The notes beneath the pieces are model-generated. The model was not told where the DNA came from and made no database searches. It worked only from the letters and a program-made list of their open reading frames with translations. Of a stretch of 64,000 nt of DNA, positions 26,545 through 39,813 are shown piece after piece; within the stretch, counting starts at the first letter, position 1, and each line of letters starts with the position of its first letter. Position numbers and translations under genes: made by a program. Source of the DNA: Anoplolepis gracilipes (lineage: Eukaryota > Arthropoda > Insecta > Hymenoptera > Formicidae); assembly GCF_047496725.1 (NCBI RefSeq), contig NC_132975.1, positions 5,436,001 through 5,500,000 on the forward strand, written 5' to 3'.

Positions 26545-29500
26545 GACGAAACGGCAATCGGGCGCAACGCCGGATTAAGCAATTTTAGAACCCACCACGC
26601 GAAATTTCCGGGTGTCCTATACTCGTCCTGACGAAATACTTCCGACTTAATTCGATTACCGAGCTCCGAAATCCTTTACCAATTCGATTGTGTTCAAATT
26701 TAACGTAATCCAAATTTATTGCATGTAAATTAGAATCATATTATTACAGACTGAATCGTTTCTAATGAAATGGGATTAAGGGACGCAATCGGCTTTTAAA
26801 TTTCAAATGTAATAGCAAAATGGAAATTTTAGATTTATTTCTGTAAAATTTATTCCACCTGCTTTTCGGTTATATTATATTGACGTTGAGATTATATATT
26901 CTAATTCTGAATAACCATTCTTAAACCCTTGGGAAAACGATTGTGAGTTAAAATAATTACTTGACTTTTCGACAACGTTTTCACGTTGTAAGCATTATAA
27001 GGAAATTGATTCTCAAAAATATTATAAATTAAAATAAAAATTAAAGATATAAAAAAGGATAAAAGAAGAGGACAAAAGTCAAAGATATGGAAAGGAAATC
27101 AATCGACTGACAATCGACATCGTTTCAACATTAATAAAATAAATAAAGGTAAAAATTTGTCAACGTCTATCACACTTGACAGCTTTACTTTGACGAAAGT
27201 CACTCCTCCGCTTACGAGAAATATACTACACGCGACGGCTTCCTCATTGAATCAGCACTCAAGGTACTAAACCGTCCGAAAGCATCTCGAAGACGGTGCC
27301 TCGGCCATTTTGAAAGCCTCGTCTCTCGTTCCTTCTTCTCACAGCATCATCTTCTCGGCTCTCTCAGCCGCTCGCGTTGATTCTCCGTCGACAAGGCTAC
27401 CTTTCCACTGAGACTCTGGCTGGCCTCGTTACCACTCTAGACGCATAAATTGGGAAAGGTGCGAGCAAAAGAAACCCACCCCCACAGCGATGTGCAATAT
27501 ACCGTCGCCTCTCTCCGACATTCATTAGATACCTTGTACTAGCGCCGCGGCCGCGGTGTACGCCCTGCCGAGATACGCCCAACCCCCAACTCCCGTTTAT
27601 GAAGTAATTTGCTTCCCTGAAAGAGCAAAGTTCTGCAGGTAGTAATAAGCTTAGAGTCGCGTCGTTGCCGCGCAACGAAAATCGACACGACGAATCGGCG
27701 CCCTTACACCCCAACGATGCACGGAAGCCGCCGAGACAAAAACGAACGCGAAAGGCTGCGCGTTAAGATTTCCAGAATAAATCGCGACATTGAGCTTTCA
27801 AGGGCTTGAAAACACGAGATAAGAAAGTATTGGATGCGAAACGTTGCTTTAATAATGTACGATAAATTTTCAACGAATTATTTTACAGGCTGTGCTATGG
27901 GAAAGTGTTGAAACTAATCAGCTGTCATTTTTTTAATGTCTGCCGTTTTTAATAGGTATTAGTAAAATTTAACAAAATGTCTTTTTTATCAGTTTATTTT
28001 TATTAATGTCAAATACATATATTAATGATAAAAAAAAAAAAAAAACTTTCCAACATATCGTCTTTTATGTTTCTTACGACTATTTTAATAATTAAATGAT
28101 GACATTGAAAAATGACAGCTGATCAGGCTGATATATCTTGTAAGGAATTTTTTTGCTACTTGATAATATTACTTGAAGGACGAAAATACGAAATTCAACT
28201 TGAACGTCGTCATCATTTACAAAATAGTTTAATTCGAGGGGAATACGTTTGTTCGGGAAACAAACTACTAGGATTGTTTTTTTTCTAATCTGGTCGGGTG
28301 AACGGAATCGCATCGCAGAGGTTGCCGAATTGCCGAAGGGAAAAACGGGATGTTGCTTCTTTCACTGTTGGACAATTAAACAGACACCGACTGCAAATTG
28401 GTGTCGGACCACTTCCGTGTGACTTTATCAGATCACCGGTCCCCTCGGGAATGGCAAACTGCGTTGGAAACGACGGTCTATACCGGACAGCTCCGAAGGG
28501 GCTCCACGCAACTAACACACGTGAACACCTGCAGTTATATGTATGTACAGGGGGGTGGTCTGAAACGTCGCCTCGTCAATACAACGCTTCTCCCGAAACG
28601 TAATATTGATCACGTTAACGTCGTTTCACGGTTACCGCGCATTCATGCTACCGGTATATTTCACCTCGCGATTCCAGCTTATTAAACATGGCGCGAATAA
28701 AAAAGCGTATGTAATTCACATTGATCATTGTTTCATTAATTGTACGCGTTATAATGGAACTGCCAGACCGTTTAAACGCAAATACATATTTATGAACTCA
28801 CGTATTGGTTTGACATAGAATATCGTCGCATCTAATTAGCAAACTTTGTAACTGGAGTATGTAAATCGACAGAAGTTGGTATACATCAAGTGTAGAGTAT
28901 AAAGCTTGCAAGAAATATGATTTTATTTGCAATATATTAAGTTTCTCAAGTTATTTTTTTTTTTTTGGTCATTAAAATTATGTCATAAAATGTAAAATCG
29001 ATTAAAAATAAAATGACAGCACTAATTATGTTAATTGATTTTTCGAGTATGAATACAATAAGCAGTCGAGTAACGAATATGCAAATATGTTTCGTACTTG
29101 TCGAATTGTTTCTGTCGTAATGCGATATTTTCTCACGAATAATGCACGATGCGACACACAATTAATGCTTTTAAATCGCGCGTTTATTGAAGCGGAAGTA
29201 CACTTTAATCTAATATGATCTGATTATCCACTGATTACCCATCAAATACGCTATGCATGTAATATGTACGCTATTCGCTAGTATGGAACTAACAAATAAT
29301 ACAATGCGTATCGTGAATATGACGCGTGCATTACTTTTATCCCATACTATAATATATGTTTCCCCATGCACAATTAGTAGTAAATCGTTTGGTGTTAGCG
29401 AATAGATAATTTAATATAATTTTAGTAAATGTGTTTCATAATAGAACGTTAATTATAAAGCAAATGCAATATATTTAACATAAATTACGTTATGCAAATA

Positions 29501-29775
29501 GTACAATGATCTGATAATGTGAAACTAATAATCAGTACAGAGGATCTATTGCCTTAATTCTCTATTAATTCCAGGTAATAGATCTCCAAAAATAAACAAG
29601 AGCTGCTTAATTATATATTGATAGCTAACTAATTTTAAATATCATGAGCGGAGGATAAATTGACATAGCTTTAATGATAAATTATCCCCGAAATATTATT
29701 AGTAATAATAAATAGAAGAATCAATAGCAGCTTACATGTAAAATTATTAAAAATGATGATACGTACATTCTCTCT

Positions 29776-29779
<4 letters not shown>

Positions 29780-29835
<56 letters not shown>
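29780..29835. repeat. (CT)n microsatellite
   Basis: CT run with one TTT interruption near the right end. Confidence 0.95.
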
Positions 29836-32072
29836 ACTATCTTTTTTATTTGTAATAATAAATATTACAAAATTTTTAAGAGAGAATTAGCTATTAATTT
29901 TCCTAATTGACTTTACTAAAATGTTTTTAAATTATTATGAAATAGAAATTTCCTCATTTTGCACAAGAAATATTACATGTGATATTTTTTTCGATCTCTT
30001 TGCACATATTTTAATATTTTATTTTCACATGTTAAAATAGAACATCTCAACTTTCTCGCTGATATTGAAGCTCTTATTGATTTTCCTTTCGTGAATATTT
30101 ATTTAATCATATCATTTAATAAATAATGATGTAGAGGAAATATCAAATATATGTTTCAATCTAAAAATAGAGATTTTTCCTGCGACTCCAATATTAAAAT
30201 AGCATTTTATCCGTCTTTGCAACTGTACCATGTAGACATATCTGTAGAAACGAGCTAGCGAATCGATACTCCTCAATAGTGTACTTTGTGCATTACTCCC
30301 GCGTCGATTTCGCGCGCACAGAAATAGACACTTCGTGTGACAGCGTGTATCGGATGCACTAACAATGTGTCAAGTCGAATGTGTGACAATATTAATTTAA
30401 CAATAAGTCCAAGTCAATTTTTAAATGAAAAGATCGGTTTTTTTCTCATTTTCTTGCAACCAGACAAATGTCAATTAATTTAGCAATTTTACTAATTATT
30501 TTTTGCTTTTTTAATTGATATTTAAAAATACACATACTTCGCTATCGTCAACAAATATTTTACTGACAAATCTAAACTGAACTATATAAGCTTACATATT
30601 TTTCAGAGTAATATTGACAGATATTGATAAGATTTTTTATTTAAAATTTATGGAACATCCAAATATATCTATCTTTTTTAATAAATAAAATTGTACTCTG
30701 AATTGCTTGAAAAAAAAGTTTCTATTAACGTATCTCACACTTCACACGCACGTAGTAAAGGATACAATATGCAACCGCTAATCATATTGTACGATTTCAC
30801 ACCCTCGGTATGTCTGCACAGTGGAGTACCGGTCCCAGATAGGGTATTATTACGAATCTCACGATCCTGACACGCCGCCGGTGCGTACCGCCATACACGA
30901 TCCGCTCATTACGTTTCATTTGTCCGATGCCATGAGCGCCATTTACGCATGGCAGGCATCATTAACCCTTTTAGCGCCGGATGAGTGAGCTATCGATTGT
31001 ACGTACCATACGTTATGGGGTGTGCGCAGGGACGGCCTTGGTAAGGCTCAATTTAGGCCCTTAATGAGATTTCTGAAACAAGAACTGTAGCATCATAACT
31101 AGCTTAGCTTGTATTAAGGAGGAAGTACAAGGATATTTGAAAATGGCAGAAAATTCTGAAAATTTTAAAAAGCGATAACTTTTCCTATTTTGAAAATTGA
31201 CAAAAAATTTAGCTTAATTGTCCACTTGGTGCCGAAAAATATAAATTATTAAACCTTTGTATTTATTTAGTTAAATGGCAATGTTGCGTACAGTTAGTAA
31301 CCTCGTCATGTCTCATTTGCAATATATTGTAATGAAAGAAACCTCTTTCAAGAGCCACACCATAATTGCGAGCCAAGAATTTTCAAGATTTTTTTTTTAA
31401 ATAAAGAATGTAACTTCAAGCTGTCACTCGCACGATTAGAGCACTTCTAAACTATTGCACGATAATCGATCGGTAGAGAGCTACCAAACTTTAAAATTAA
31501 AAATTTCAATGTGCAACGTTAATAATATTTTTTATCGATAATATAATAAAAAATTATTAAAATATTTCACGTTTATTCACTTTTTCCATGTTGTTGGATT
31601 AAATTATTCTTGTGTCGTTGCATAAATTAAAATTTTTATTTCAATTAAAATCATATGGTACAGTTATTATAGAAAAAATTTATTGAAAAATTTAAAAAAT
31701 ATGATATTATTCTTGATTTTAATAGAATCTTAAATTATATTTTACACTGCAAATCTCTACTTAAACTTAGAAATTACTTATTAATTTTATATTTTAAAAG
31801 TGCAATATCAAATTCATGACTCTCGAAATGTATTATTATACATGTATTATAACTTTTAACATAGTTGATCCGCGTAGTTCTTCCTCAAAGATTGTTAAAG
31901 ATCGGAATTATAATATCTTGTTATCAGGATCGTATATCGACGAGGATTAAAATTAATAAAATTTCATCAAATTCACATTTCGAAGTTAATAATGAAGGAA
32001 AATAATTCTCACGTTTACTTATAAATTTCCAATAATAATGCAATAATAAGTATGTGAGATTCTTTTTCATAA

Positions 32073-32074
32073 CG

Positions 32075-32107
<33 letters not shown>

Positions 32108-32128
32108 TTGTATGTGCGTGTGTGTGCA
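32073..32128. repeat. Compound (TA)n(TG)n microsatellite
   Basis: TA run passing into TG, then imperfect TGTG/TATG. Confidence 0.9.
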
Positions 32129-32660
32129 GCAGAGAACTCATCGAAAGTATACCCGTTTTTATCCGTGTAAAATTGATCAAATTGGAATAAGAGCGGCTCC
32201 TGGTACATGTTCGTGCATATGGACATATTCGTATACGAGTACATGCTCGGGTACATTCTCGAGAGGGAAATAAGCAACGGAGTATGCGTCTCGTTCGTTT
32301 CACGTGTTTCAGAATCGGCTGCCGCATCGGCGATGCTATTCCTGGCAACACGATCGTTTCAGTGCCGATCTATACAGCCGGCAGGTTCACGCAGACAATC
32401 TCAGCCCGGGGCACGTTTTTATTTTCCGTATACGAGAACGAGCGATTTACTCTTATATCCTCGACGCCGTGCGACTAAAAGAGAGAACTGCCGATACTAT
32501 GACGCGCGAAAATGATAACCTGATGCGAGAGAGATTTCACAGAAGACTGATCGTAAAATCTTCGAAATATTAGACTATTCGATCGAAAATCGAATTGCGT
32601 ATATATATATTATTTTCCAATTGAAGTTTACATTCTGCCGAATGACGATAATATATGTAT

Positions 32661-32796
32661 GGCCGGTATTCATAGTCCGTTCTTATATTTAAAATCGTGA
32701 GTAAATCGTTTTAAAATTCCATTTGGTTGGCTAAAGACAATTTAAAATATGACTTAAGATGATCTTAAATGTAAGTACGGACTATAAATTCCGGCC
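32661..32796. mobile_element. 136-bp inverted-repeat element (MITE)
   Basis: Left end GGCCGGTATTCATAGTCCGT is repeated inverted at the right end (inverse of GGCCGGAATTTATAGTCCGT), with about 36 bp of imperfect pairing. It is flanked by TAT on both sides, a likely 3-bp duplication. The short length, long terminal repeat and GGCC start resemble PIF/Harbinger-type MITEs, but family assignment is tentative. Confidence 0.7.
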
Positions 32797-34267
32797 TATG
32801 TGCGTGAAGCGGCTTTCTTCCGACTTTCCTAAACGTTGACATTAATTAAATGTATATACTTTTCTTGTTTTAAGTAATTTTATTTCAAAATTCTTTTTCT
32901 ATTCCGTGAGTTTGAAATAAGAATAATTGATATAACAATTATTTTTATTATCTATTCCATTCAACTGTTTAATTTATCTTGTTATTTTACCAAAAATAAA
33001 TATTTTTTTGCATTTATTGAAACTGAATTATATTATATGTCTAGTCTTAAGACTAGTTCTATATCAATAAATACAAAATTATATAAATGAGGAAGTTAAA
33101 TTAATGAAAGAAACATTCTTGATTTTCATACATGCACAAGAATTTTCTATATTTATATATAAATTGTTTTTAATCAATATTAGAATTTCTAAACCTTTGT
33201 TAGTTCTGTCATCGCTCTAAAAAAGATGGACCTGACATCTATCTTTGTCACTAAAATAGGTACCGTGTCGGCAATTTTTTTATCATCCCGACTTAATTTT
33301 TTAAAAATTTTGAGAACACATTTTCTCAATACTATTAATGTGTACATTTTACATAACATGCATTTTAAATATTACAAGATTATTTTTTTCGCAAAACACG
33401 AAATTTAATATAAATCGATTACTCGAATCAACCTTCAATTTCAAGGAAGTTCAACCACCCCTCGATAGATGGTGCTGTTCTCCTGTCTATATATGAAAAA
33501 AAAATTATTTTAATTACAATAATTTTGAATATTTTAAATGTCTTACGATATCAATATACCAGGAAAGAAAAGAATATACAAGTGTATAATTAAATGAAAG
33601 AGCCAATAACATATTTATTGTTAGTATACTACTACCCTGACTATCGGTATCAAAATATATTACCATATGTAACAAAGGTAAATTAATTAACTCTATTAAA
33701 AGCAATGATCGATTATGTCGAATAAATATTTTTTATAACATCTCTACATGAGAGAAAGGATAAACTTTTTATAATAAAAAATAATATAACATAAATAAAT
33801 AATATAATTTCTTGTGAATTGAAAAAGAAATGTTAAAATTATATCAGATTATATAATAGAAAAGAGATATCTTATCAAAAACTAATAGTATTGAAGCTTT
33901 CACGGAAAAATGCGACGCGGATAATTAAAATCTCGCAATTATAAAATACAGAATATCTTATTTATTATCAAATTAAAAAAGAGATTATCAGCAAAGTATA
34001 AGCTTATTTATCAATAAATTGTCAACGAAATAAACTGCACAGGATTCAACTTCACATGTTAATGATTTATTAACTTAGTTTCACATACAATAGTATTATG
34101 CGTGAACGATCAAACATTGTATAAACAAAATTTACAAAATAAAGTATAAGTCTTTACATCTAAAAGCTACTAGTAGTAGTGGATCACATAGCTTCATACT
34201 TTTTCTCGGGTCCGGCAAATATTGCTCTTTCCGAGACTATCTTTTTCTTTATTTTATGTTCTATCTC

Positions 34268-34276
34268 TCATATATG

Positions 34277-34341
<65 letters not shown>

Positions 34342-34397
34342 ATTTATATTTATATATTTATATATATTCATATTTATATATTTATATTTATATATAA
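34268..34397. repeat. (TA)n microsatellite, imperfect
   Basis: About 130 bases of TA with TTTATA interruptions. The open frames across it are artefacts of the repeat. Confidence 0.95.
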
Positions 34398-34589
34398 ATA
34401 TTATGCCAAATATTAAATAAGATAGCTTTTGCTAATTTGTCCTAGCACGGAATTCGGGTGTGGGTAGGAATCGGGGAATCGTGTACATATGTATATTACA
34501 CTCATCTAGAGAGATTTAATGATCTCTCTCATCTCCTTGTAAATATAAAATTATCATCTCTTATTGTAATACCACTGACAATTGATATA

Positions 34590-34614
34590 ATATATACGTA
34601 TGTATATATGTATA

Positions 34615-34664
<50 letters not shown>
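34590..34664. repeat. (TA)n microsatellite
   Basis: TA run with TATG interruptions at its left end. Confidence 0.95.
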
Positions 34665-34667
<3 letters not shown>

Positions 34668-36040
34668 GTGTTATCTGCAATATAATATTTATAATGTACA
34701 TCGAAAGTGCATTCGTCGCGTTTCTCCTAAATTTGTTAACCGGTAATTTCAATCACGATAAGTCATTTGTCATTACTAGAGTAAGATCGTTTCATTACTT
34801 TTTTTTTAATCTTTCTTTTTGGTGCCACTTGCCAATCGCGTTCGTTCGCTGAAAGGATTCCGTTTCCCTTCTTTGCCTCGACTTTTACGCACACGCACAC
34901 TGTTTCATCATTATACATTTTTGCGCGCACACGCACACTGTACATTCCGTTACAGGGGACAAAAATGGCCTGCGTATTACGCTCTCTCGTTTCTTCGTTT
35001 TATATCTCTCTCAAAACACAACAAGCGAACGGAACCGCTCCGTAAATACTCTACTTTTGATATAAATAATAATAGCAATAAATATATCTGCCGAAAAATC
35101 TCGTGAGTTTTTATTTCACGCTCTCTAATAACTATCGGTATATAATTCTCCAAAAGATTCGCCGCGCGCACGCCTAATTTCGTCATCCGTCCGATTAACT
35201 GTCAACTATTCTTCTTACACTATATGTCATAATCCTTCGTTCAGTCGACGCAACGCAACGATTTTCGACGATGTAGGCCCTTTATTAAAACTTGCGATGT
35301 CCGAGCTGACTGAGCCATCAAGGAAGAAGTTTGCTCATGAGAGATCCATTTTTGATCGAAACAATTTTACGCCAGGTGAAAAATTAAATAATAAATATGC
35401 ATTAAAGATTTTTTTTATAATTGTATGCATAGAAGATCAGTTTAGGAGCTACTTCTTCCCTTTTACTTTCATACGGCGTTGTATAAAAATGTGGCATATA
35501 TTAAACGTACCCTACTTACATCATGTAACGACCCGTAAAGAATGTTCTTATAAAATAGTCCTATAAGTATTTTTTTTTTCTCTTCTTTCCCAGTCATCTT
35601 TCGCAACATTTTAAATAATTAGAAGCCACAATGTTCGCTGTTGATGGAGATGCATCATTAACGCCTAAAATCGGTCGCTCGACAGCTCGTGTAATAATTA
35701 ATACCTTCATTCGTCAATTTGCATTTAGCATTAAACAATCGTACTCGTCGACTGCTCATCTCGCACGGCGTGATTATTAATAAGGCGCGTAAATGTATAT
35801 ATATGTATATACCTATTTACAATATCATGGAAAATATACAAAGAGTATCGGCACTACAGTATATATTCTCGATTCTTTTTAAGACGTTTGATTCTTGCGT
35901 ATATGTCACTGAGGTAAGTTTTCACTGGTTTCCTTTTAAACTACGGTCACTCTCTCGTATGCCCGAGAAAGCGAAGGGACAAGTACTCTCGGCAAACTAA
36001 TTTACATCAATTTCGGAAAAAAATATTAGCAAGTCTCGAA

Positions 36041-36329
36041 TTGAGGACCGTTTTTTTTTTTTTTTTTTTCTTTTTTTTGCAAAAGAAGTCAACATAAAAA
36101 TTAAAAACTCTTGCAAGAAATATATTTTATCTCCGTAAATATCTTTATTGAAAGATGCGATTGTAGATACTTTACTATCAAAATCTGTTAAAATGAAAAA
36201 ATTGTATATTATAAAGAATAACTAAATTGCTATAAAAATTATAAAATAATTAATTAGTAAAACTCAATTTAAAAAAAAAAAAAGGAAATTCTGTAATTTT
36301 GTTAAGTTGTATAAAAAAGCGGTCCTCAA
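36041..36329. mobile_element. 289-bp inverted-repeat element with homopolymer-rich arms
   Basis: TTGAGGACCG followed by a long T run at the left, and an A-rich tract ending GCGGTCCTCAA at the right, form an inverted pair. The interior is AT-rich with no coding potential. No clear target duplication was seen, so it could be a degraded MITE. Confidence 0.45.
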
Positions 36330-39300
36330 CTATTCAACTACGAATCATTTGACACGCTAGTTGAGGCGAGCAAAATGGAATAAAAAATTAGAAATGTCTT
36401 AACTTTTAACGGTCCCGTTGTGTGTATGTGTGTATGGTGTGTATGTGTGTTTACAGCAATGCCAGCCATTTACGTATTTTAAAAATTTTCTCTATCATCT
36501 TTTTCTTATTTTTACACAATCTGTTTTACTGAAAAGATTCCGTGCAGGTTCCGAAGAATTGTCATTCGCGGCCAGTGATATGTTTTTCGCCATTCAAATG
36601 AAACGTTGCGTTGCAACGCGCTTGGTCAAGATGAAACGTTATGAACCGTATCGCAGGAAACAAGAATACGATTCTCCGCTGTCAATTTCTTTTGCGAAAC
36701 TTATAGTGAGTAATATGTGATATCGCGTGAACTTTTGATTTATTTTGATATAATTGTCCTTAAGTAGAACATGCGCACCGGGAAAACTGCTCGTAAAATC
36801 CCCATGAACTTTACATGGTACATGATATTTGTGATTATATGAAAGTGGCCCAAGTCACAAACATGAGAAAATTCAATCATGTTCCTTGTTTATTCACATT
36901 TCATAAGTTATACATGGAGCGTATTTTAAATTTTAAAAGTATGGAAAACAAATGATTAAAAAATTATCATTTTATATTTAAGGATGATAAAAAATTGTTT
37001 AAAAAATAGTTTTTATAATACATAAAAATCTTATTATCTCAAAGTAAAAGATACGACTTAGGCTACTTTCTATTTCAAGAAGGGACAGAAAACGGTACAG
37101 TTTTTAGACAAGACTTTGTTTGAACCGAGAAACCATCTTGGTGAAAGACTTATGGTTCCTCATGGATATATATATATATATATATATACATATATGGTGA
37201 CATCAAGCAGTTATCTTTTGATATAGAGTAGCTCCGATTTAATCTCAGAGGCAAATCTAAGCTTACAGACTCGTCGCATATGCATCTTTTGCTAACGATA
37301 ATTCATTTATAAACTCGTTACACTGTTGGCCTTTCTTACATATATGTATCTCTGCATTATTCGTTATTAAGTTGTCATCATAGTTGACATATTTACAAAC
37401 GTAATATAGCGCTAAATCTGTACGGACCCGTTTTATTAGCTAATTGTAAGTGTTATGCAGCCAGTGCAGTTATAGCAAAGTTTCTCAAGATCGATCATAA
37501 TTTATATATGCGTTTCTCGAAGCAATCAAAGACTCGCAGAAATTGCAAATTAAGAATCGCGCGATATTTTTTGATACTTGCATCTTCTCTTATTGTCTAT
37601 TGTATGTTTCCGAACGCGTCAAAATTATTCAATAAAGCTAAACTTTTTAACGCTATTTCAAAATTCAGCTTTTATACCGTAAACGATCCTTGAAATAAAA
37701 ATCAAATTGCATTTTTCTAAATATTGACGACACATTTTAAATCTTACTTCAAAATTTCGTTTTGGTTTCTTTCAACTATATGTAATCTCTTTACTTTTAC
37801 ATAATCTAAAAATCTAGAAATTTGTTATATACGCTCTGAAAAATCTGAATATTTAAAACGACTTTAAAGGTCAATTGTTCGCGTGTGCACTTGTTTAAAA
37901 AATACCTGGTGACCACATTTTGCAACGGATTGCTTCGCTACTATGTACTATACAAAATCGACCCGTAAATTATTTAATTGCAGCGTGTGCCAGGTTTATA
38001 TCGTTCGAGGAACATTTTGTTAAAAAGATGATCGCGCTGATCAAAAACGTCTTCGCAGACGTGTGTAGATTAAAAATGGTTCAACGAGCCTGTAGCCGAA
38101 TGTTGTCACGGTTTAAAACAATTATTCACACTCTGTATATAGCTTTCTAAAAAAATGTATTACTCTCTATGAATAGTGTAATGAAGGTTTGTTCGCAAAA
38201 ATATCTTTTTAAACCTATACACGTTTTGCTTACACGATCGCCCAAATATATGGGCGATTACATATTTTCAGGAAACATCCATGCCTTCAAATCGCACGTG
38301 TAAATTGTAAAAACCACGTGTAGTAATCGAGAGAGATTGTATACTATATATGTATATATATCAATCATAGAAAGTTTGCGTTTAAAACATCGTCTTTTCT
38401 ATTATTTCGTATTAATGGAATCTATAGACGAGTGTTTGTCGAATAAAATAATTGTGTGACAAATTATTTTCGCTTATGATAAATGTAATCTCCTTCTACC
38501 AATTCAAAAACATCTGTGAAAAACTATCGCTCCCAATATTTTACTTTCTGTACGTAGTTACATAGATATTTAGCATTAGGGTAAATAATCTAAGAGAATG
38601 CATGCTGTAGGCCTCTTTTGTATGAATTGGCCATAATATTTCTTGCATATATGTGTATATATATAATATTTCACTATTAATTACACAAAACTGCAATGTC
38701 GTATGCCTGACCATTTCTTTATTAAACAGATGCCGTCCGTCACAAAATAGAATGCACTAAAGATGTTACAGCAGATATTACTTAGGCTTCGTCGATAAAT
38801 TTATAGGAAAAAGAGAAAAATGCTTGTCATTGTTACATGAGACTGTTGTAATACAATTCTACGTTTAGCGTTGCATTCTCATGGCCATCGTTTCTGTATC
38901 CGTCAAAAGCATTTCTTTCAATTTAACAAATCATGGACAAAATTTTTGATTATGTTATCGGAGACGCTTCTCGCACAATCATACGATGCTATGAGCGTCC
39001 TAAAGCGTAATATGTATGTATATAGGAATGGGAAAGAGTTTTTTTGAAACGTTTAGAGATAAAATTGTACAATTTTCTTTTTACTCAAAGATGAAATTCT
39101 TTTAATGATTCTAAAAAGAATCTCGACTGTTCGAATGTAACAAATCACAGTGGACGATCACCGAGATGTATATGACCGTATATTCATACTTTCAAGGTGA
39201 TTCCTTTTTAAAGAATATTTTTCATTTATATCACGTACTTTTGCGCCATCTTACTTAATTTGTCACATTAGAATCATTATGTGTACAATAAAATTGACCG

Positions 39301-39437
39301 CGATTAAGTTAAGGATTAAGCACTGGATTGTACCTGCTTTAAAATCGCTTGCGTCGCAATTATACTTTTATCTAATTAATCAATCGTCAGTTGTGAAGCA
39401 AACGGAATTTATAGAACGTGTATACAAGTTGTGTGAA

Positions 39438-39454
39438 TTTATTAATAATTTATT
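39438..39454 (-). terminator. Candidate polyadenylation signals of the long transcript
   Basis: Two AATAAA hexamers in the minus-strand sense, at 39449-39454 and 39438-39443, about 125-140 nt beyond the stop codon. They are the first such signals 3' of the coding end. The region is AT-rich, so the hexamer also occurs by chance, and the 3' UTR could run on for kilobases. Confidence 0.4.
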
Positions 39455-39578
39455 AAACGGAAAGGCTGGCTAAAAATTACATTTCCGCGCAAGGATCTTT
39501 GATTACTTTATGACAAGTGTATTGTCGATCGCGCGGATGTTTTGCACTGACACGTTAAACAACCATGATCAACACGGA

Positions 39579-39813
39579 TCACCGGCATTGTTTCTGTTCG
39601 GCTTTGGCATGGTCTATGATGGCCCTCTTCGACGATCTCTTGGCTTCCGATTTGCCGGCGCCAGTGATACCCTTGGAGCTGGTTGCCGGCAACGATGTCA
39701 CTTTGGGCGACTTTTTCATGTCTTTTTGTTCGCTGGAGGCCTCCGTCATCTTGTCCAGTTCCGCCATCGCCTCTTGTATCGCATTTTCCAATTGCATATT
39801 CAATTTACGACTT
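39579..39813 (-). CDS. sba: sba last coding exon, C-terminal helix
   Basis: Exon of 235 nt with a good acceptor (cccctatttttctag), entered in phase 2 and ending in TGA at 39579-39581. The first bases complete a Lys codon, then SRKLNMQLENAIQEAMAELD, an amphipathic helix resembling the C-terminal segment of vertebrate MBD5 that follows its PWWP domain. The tail is Lys/Ser-rich (KDMKKSPKVTSLPATSSKG) and ends AEQKQCR. It accepts phase 2 from the PWWP exon (giving KFRK-SRKLN) and equally from the candidate exon at 42761. Similarity in both helix and position is the main reason I link these 3' exons to the MBD5 family. Confidence 0.86.

Larger units (their letters stand above)
22793..39437. other. 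Noncoding stretch 3' of the gene, 16.6 kb
   Basis: No gene seen. Part of the right end may be sba 3' UTR. GC-rich islands at 23.6-23.97, 25.0-25.25, 26.35-26.6, 27.2-27.75, 28.3-28.65 and 32.2-32.55 kb. It also carries the 13-bp hairpin, pair E, two MITEs and several microsatellites. Confidence 0.5.

Noticed and set aside
34179..34416. Open frames made of Ile/Tyr repeats
   Set aside because: Translation of a TA microsatellite.
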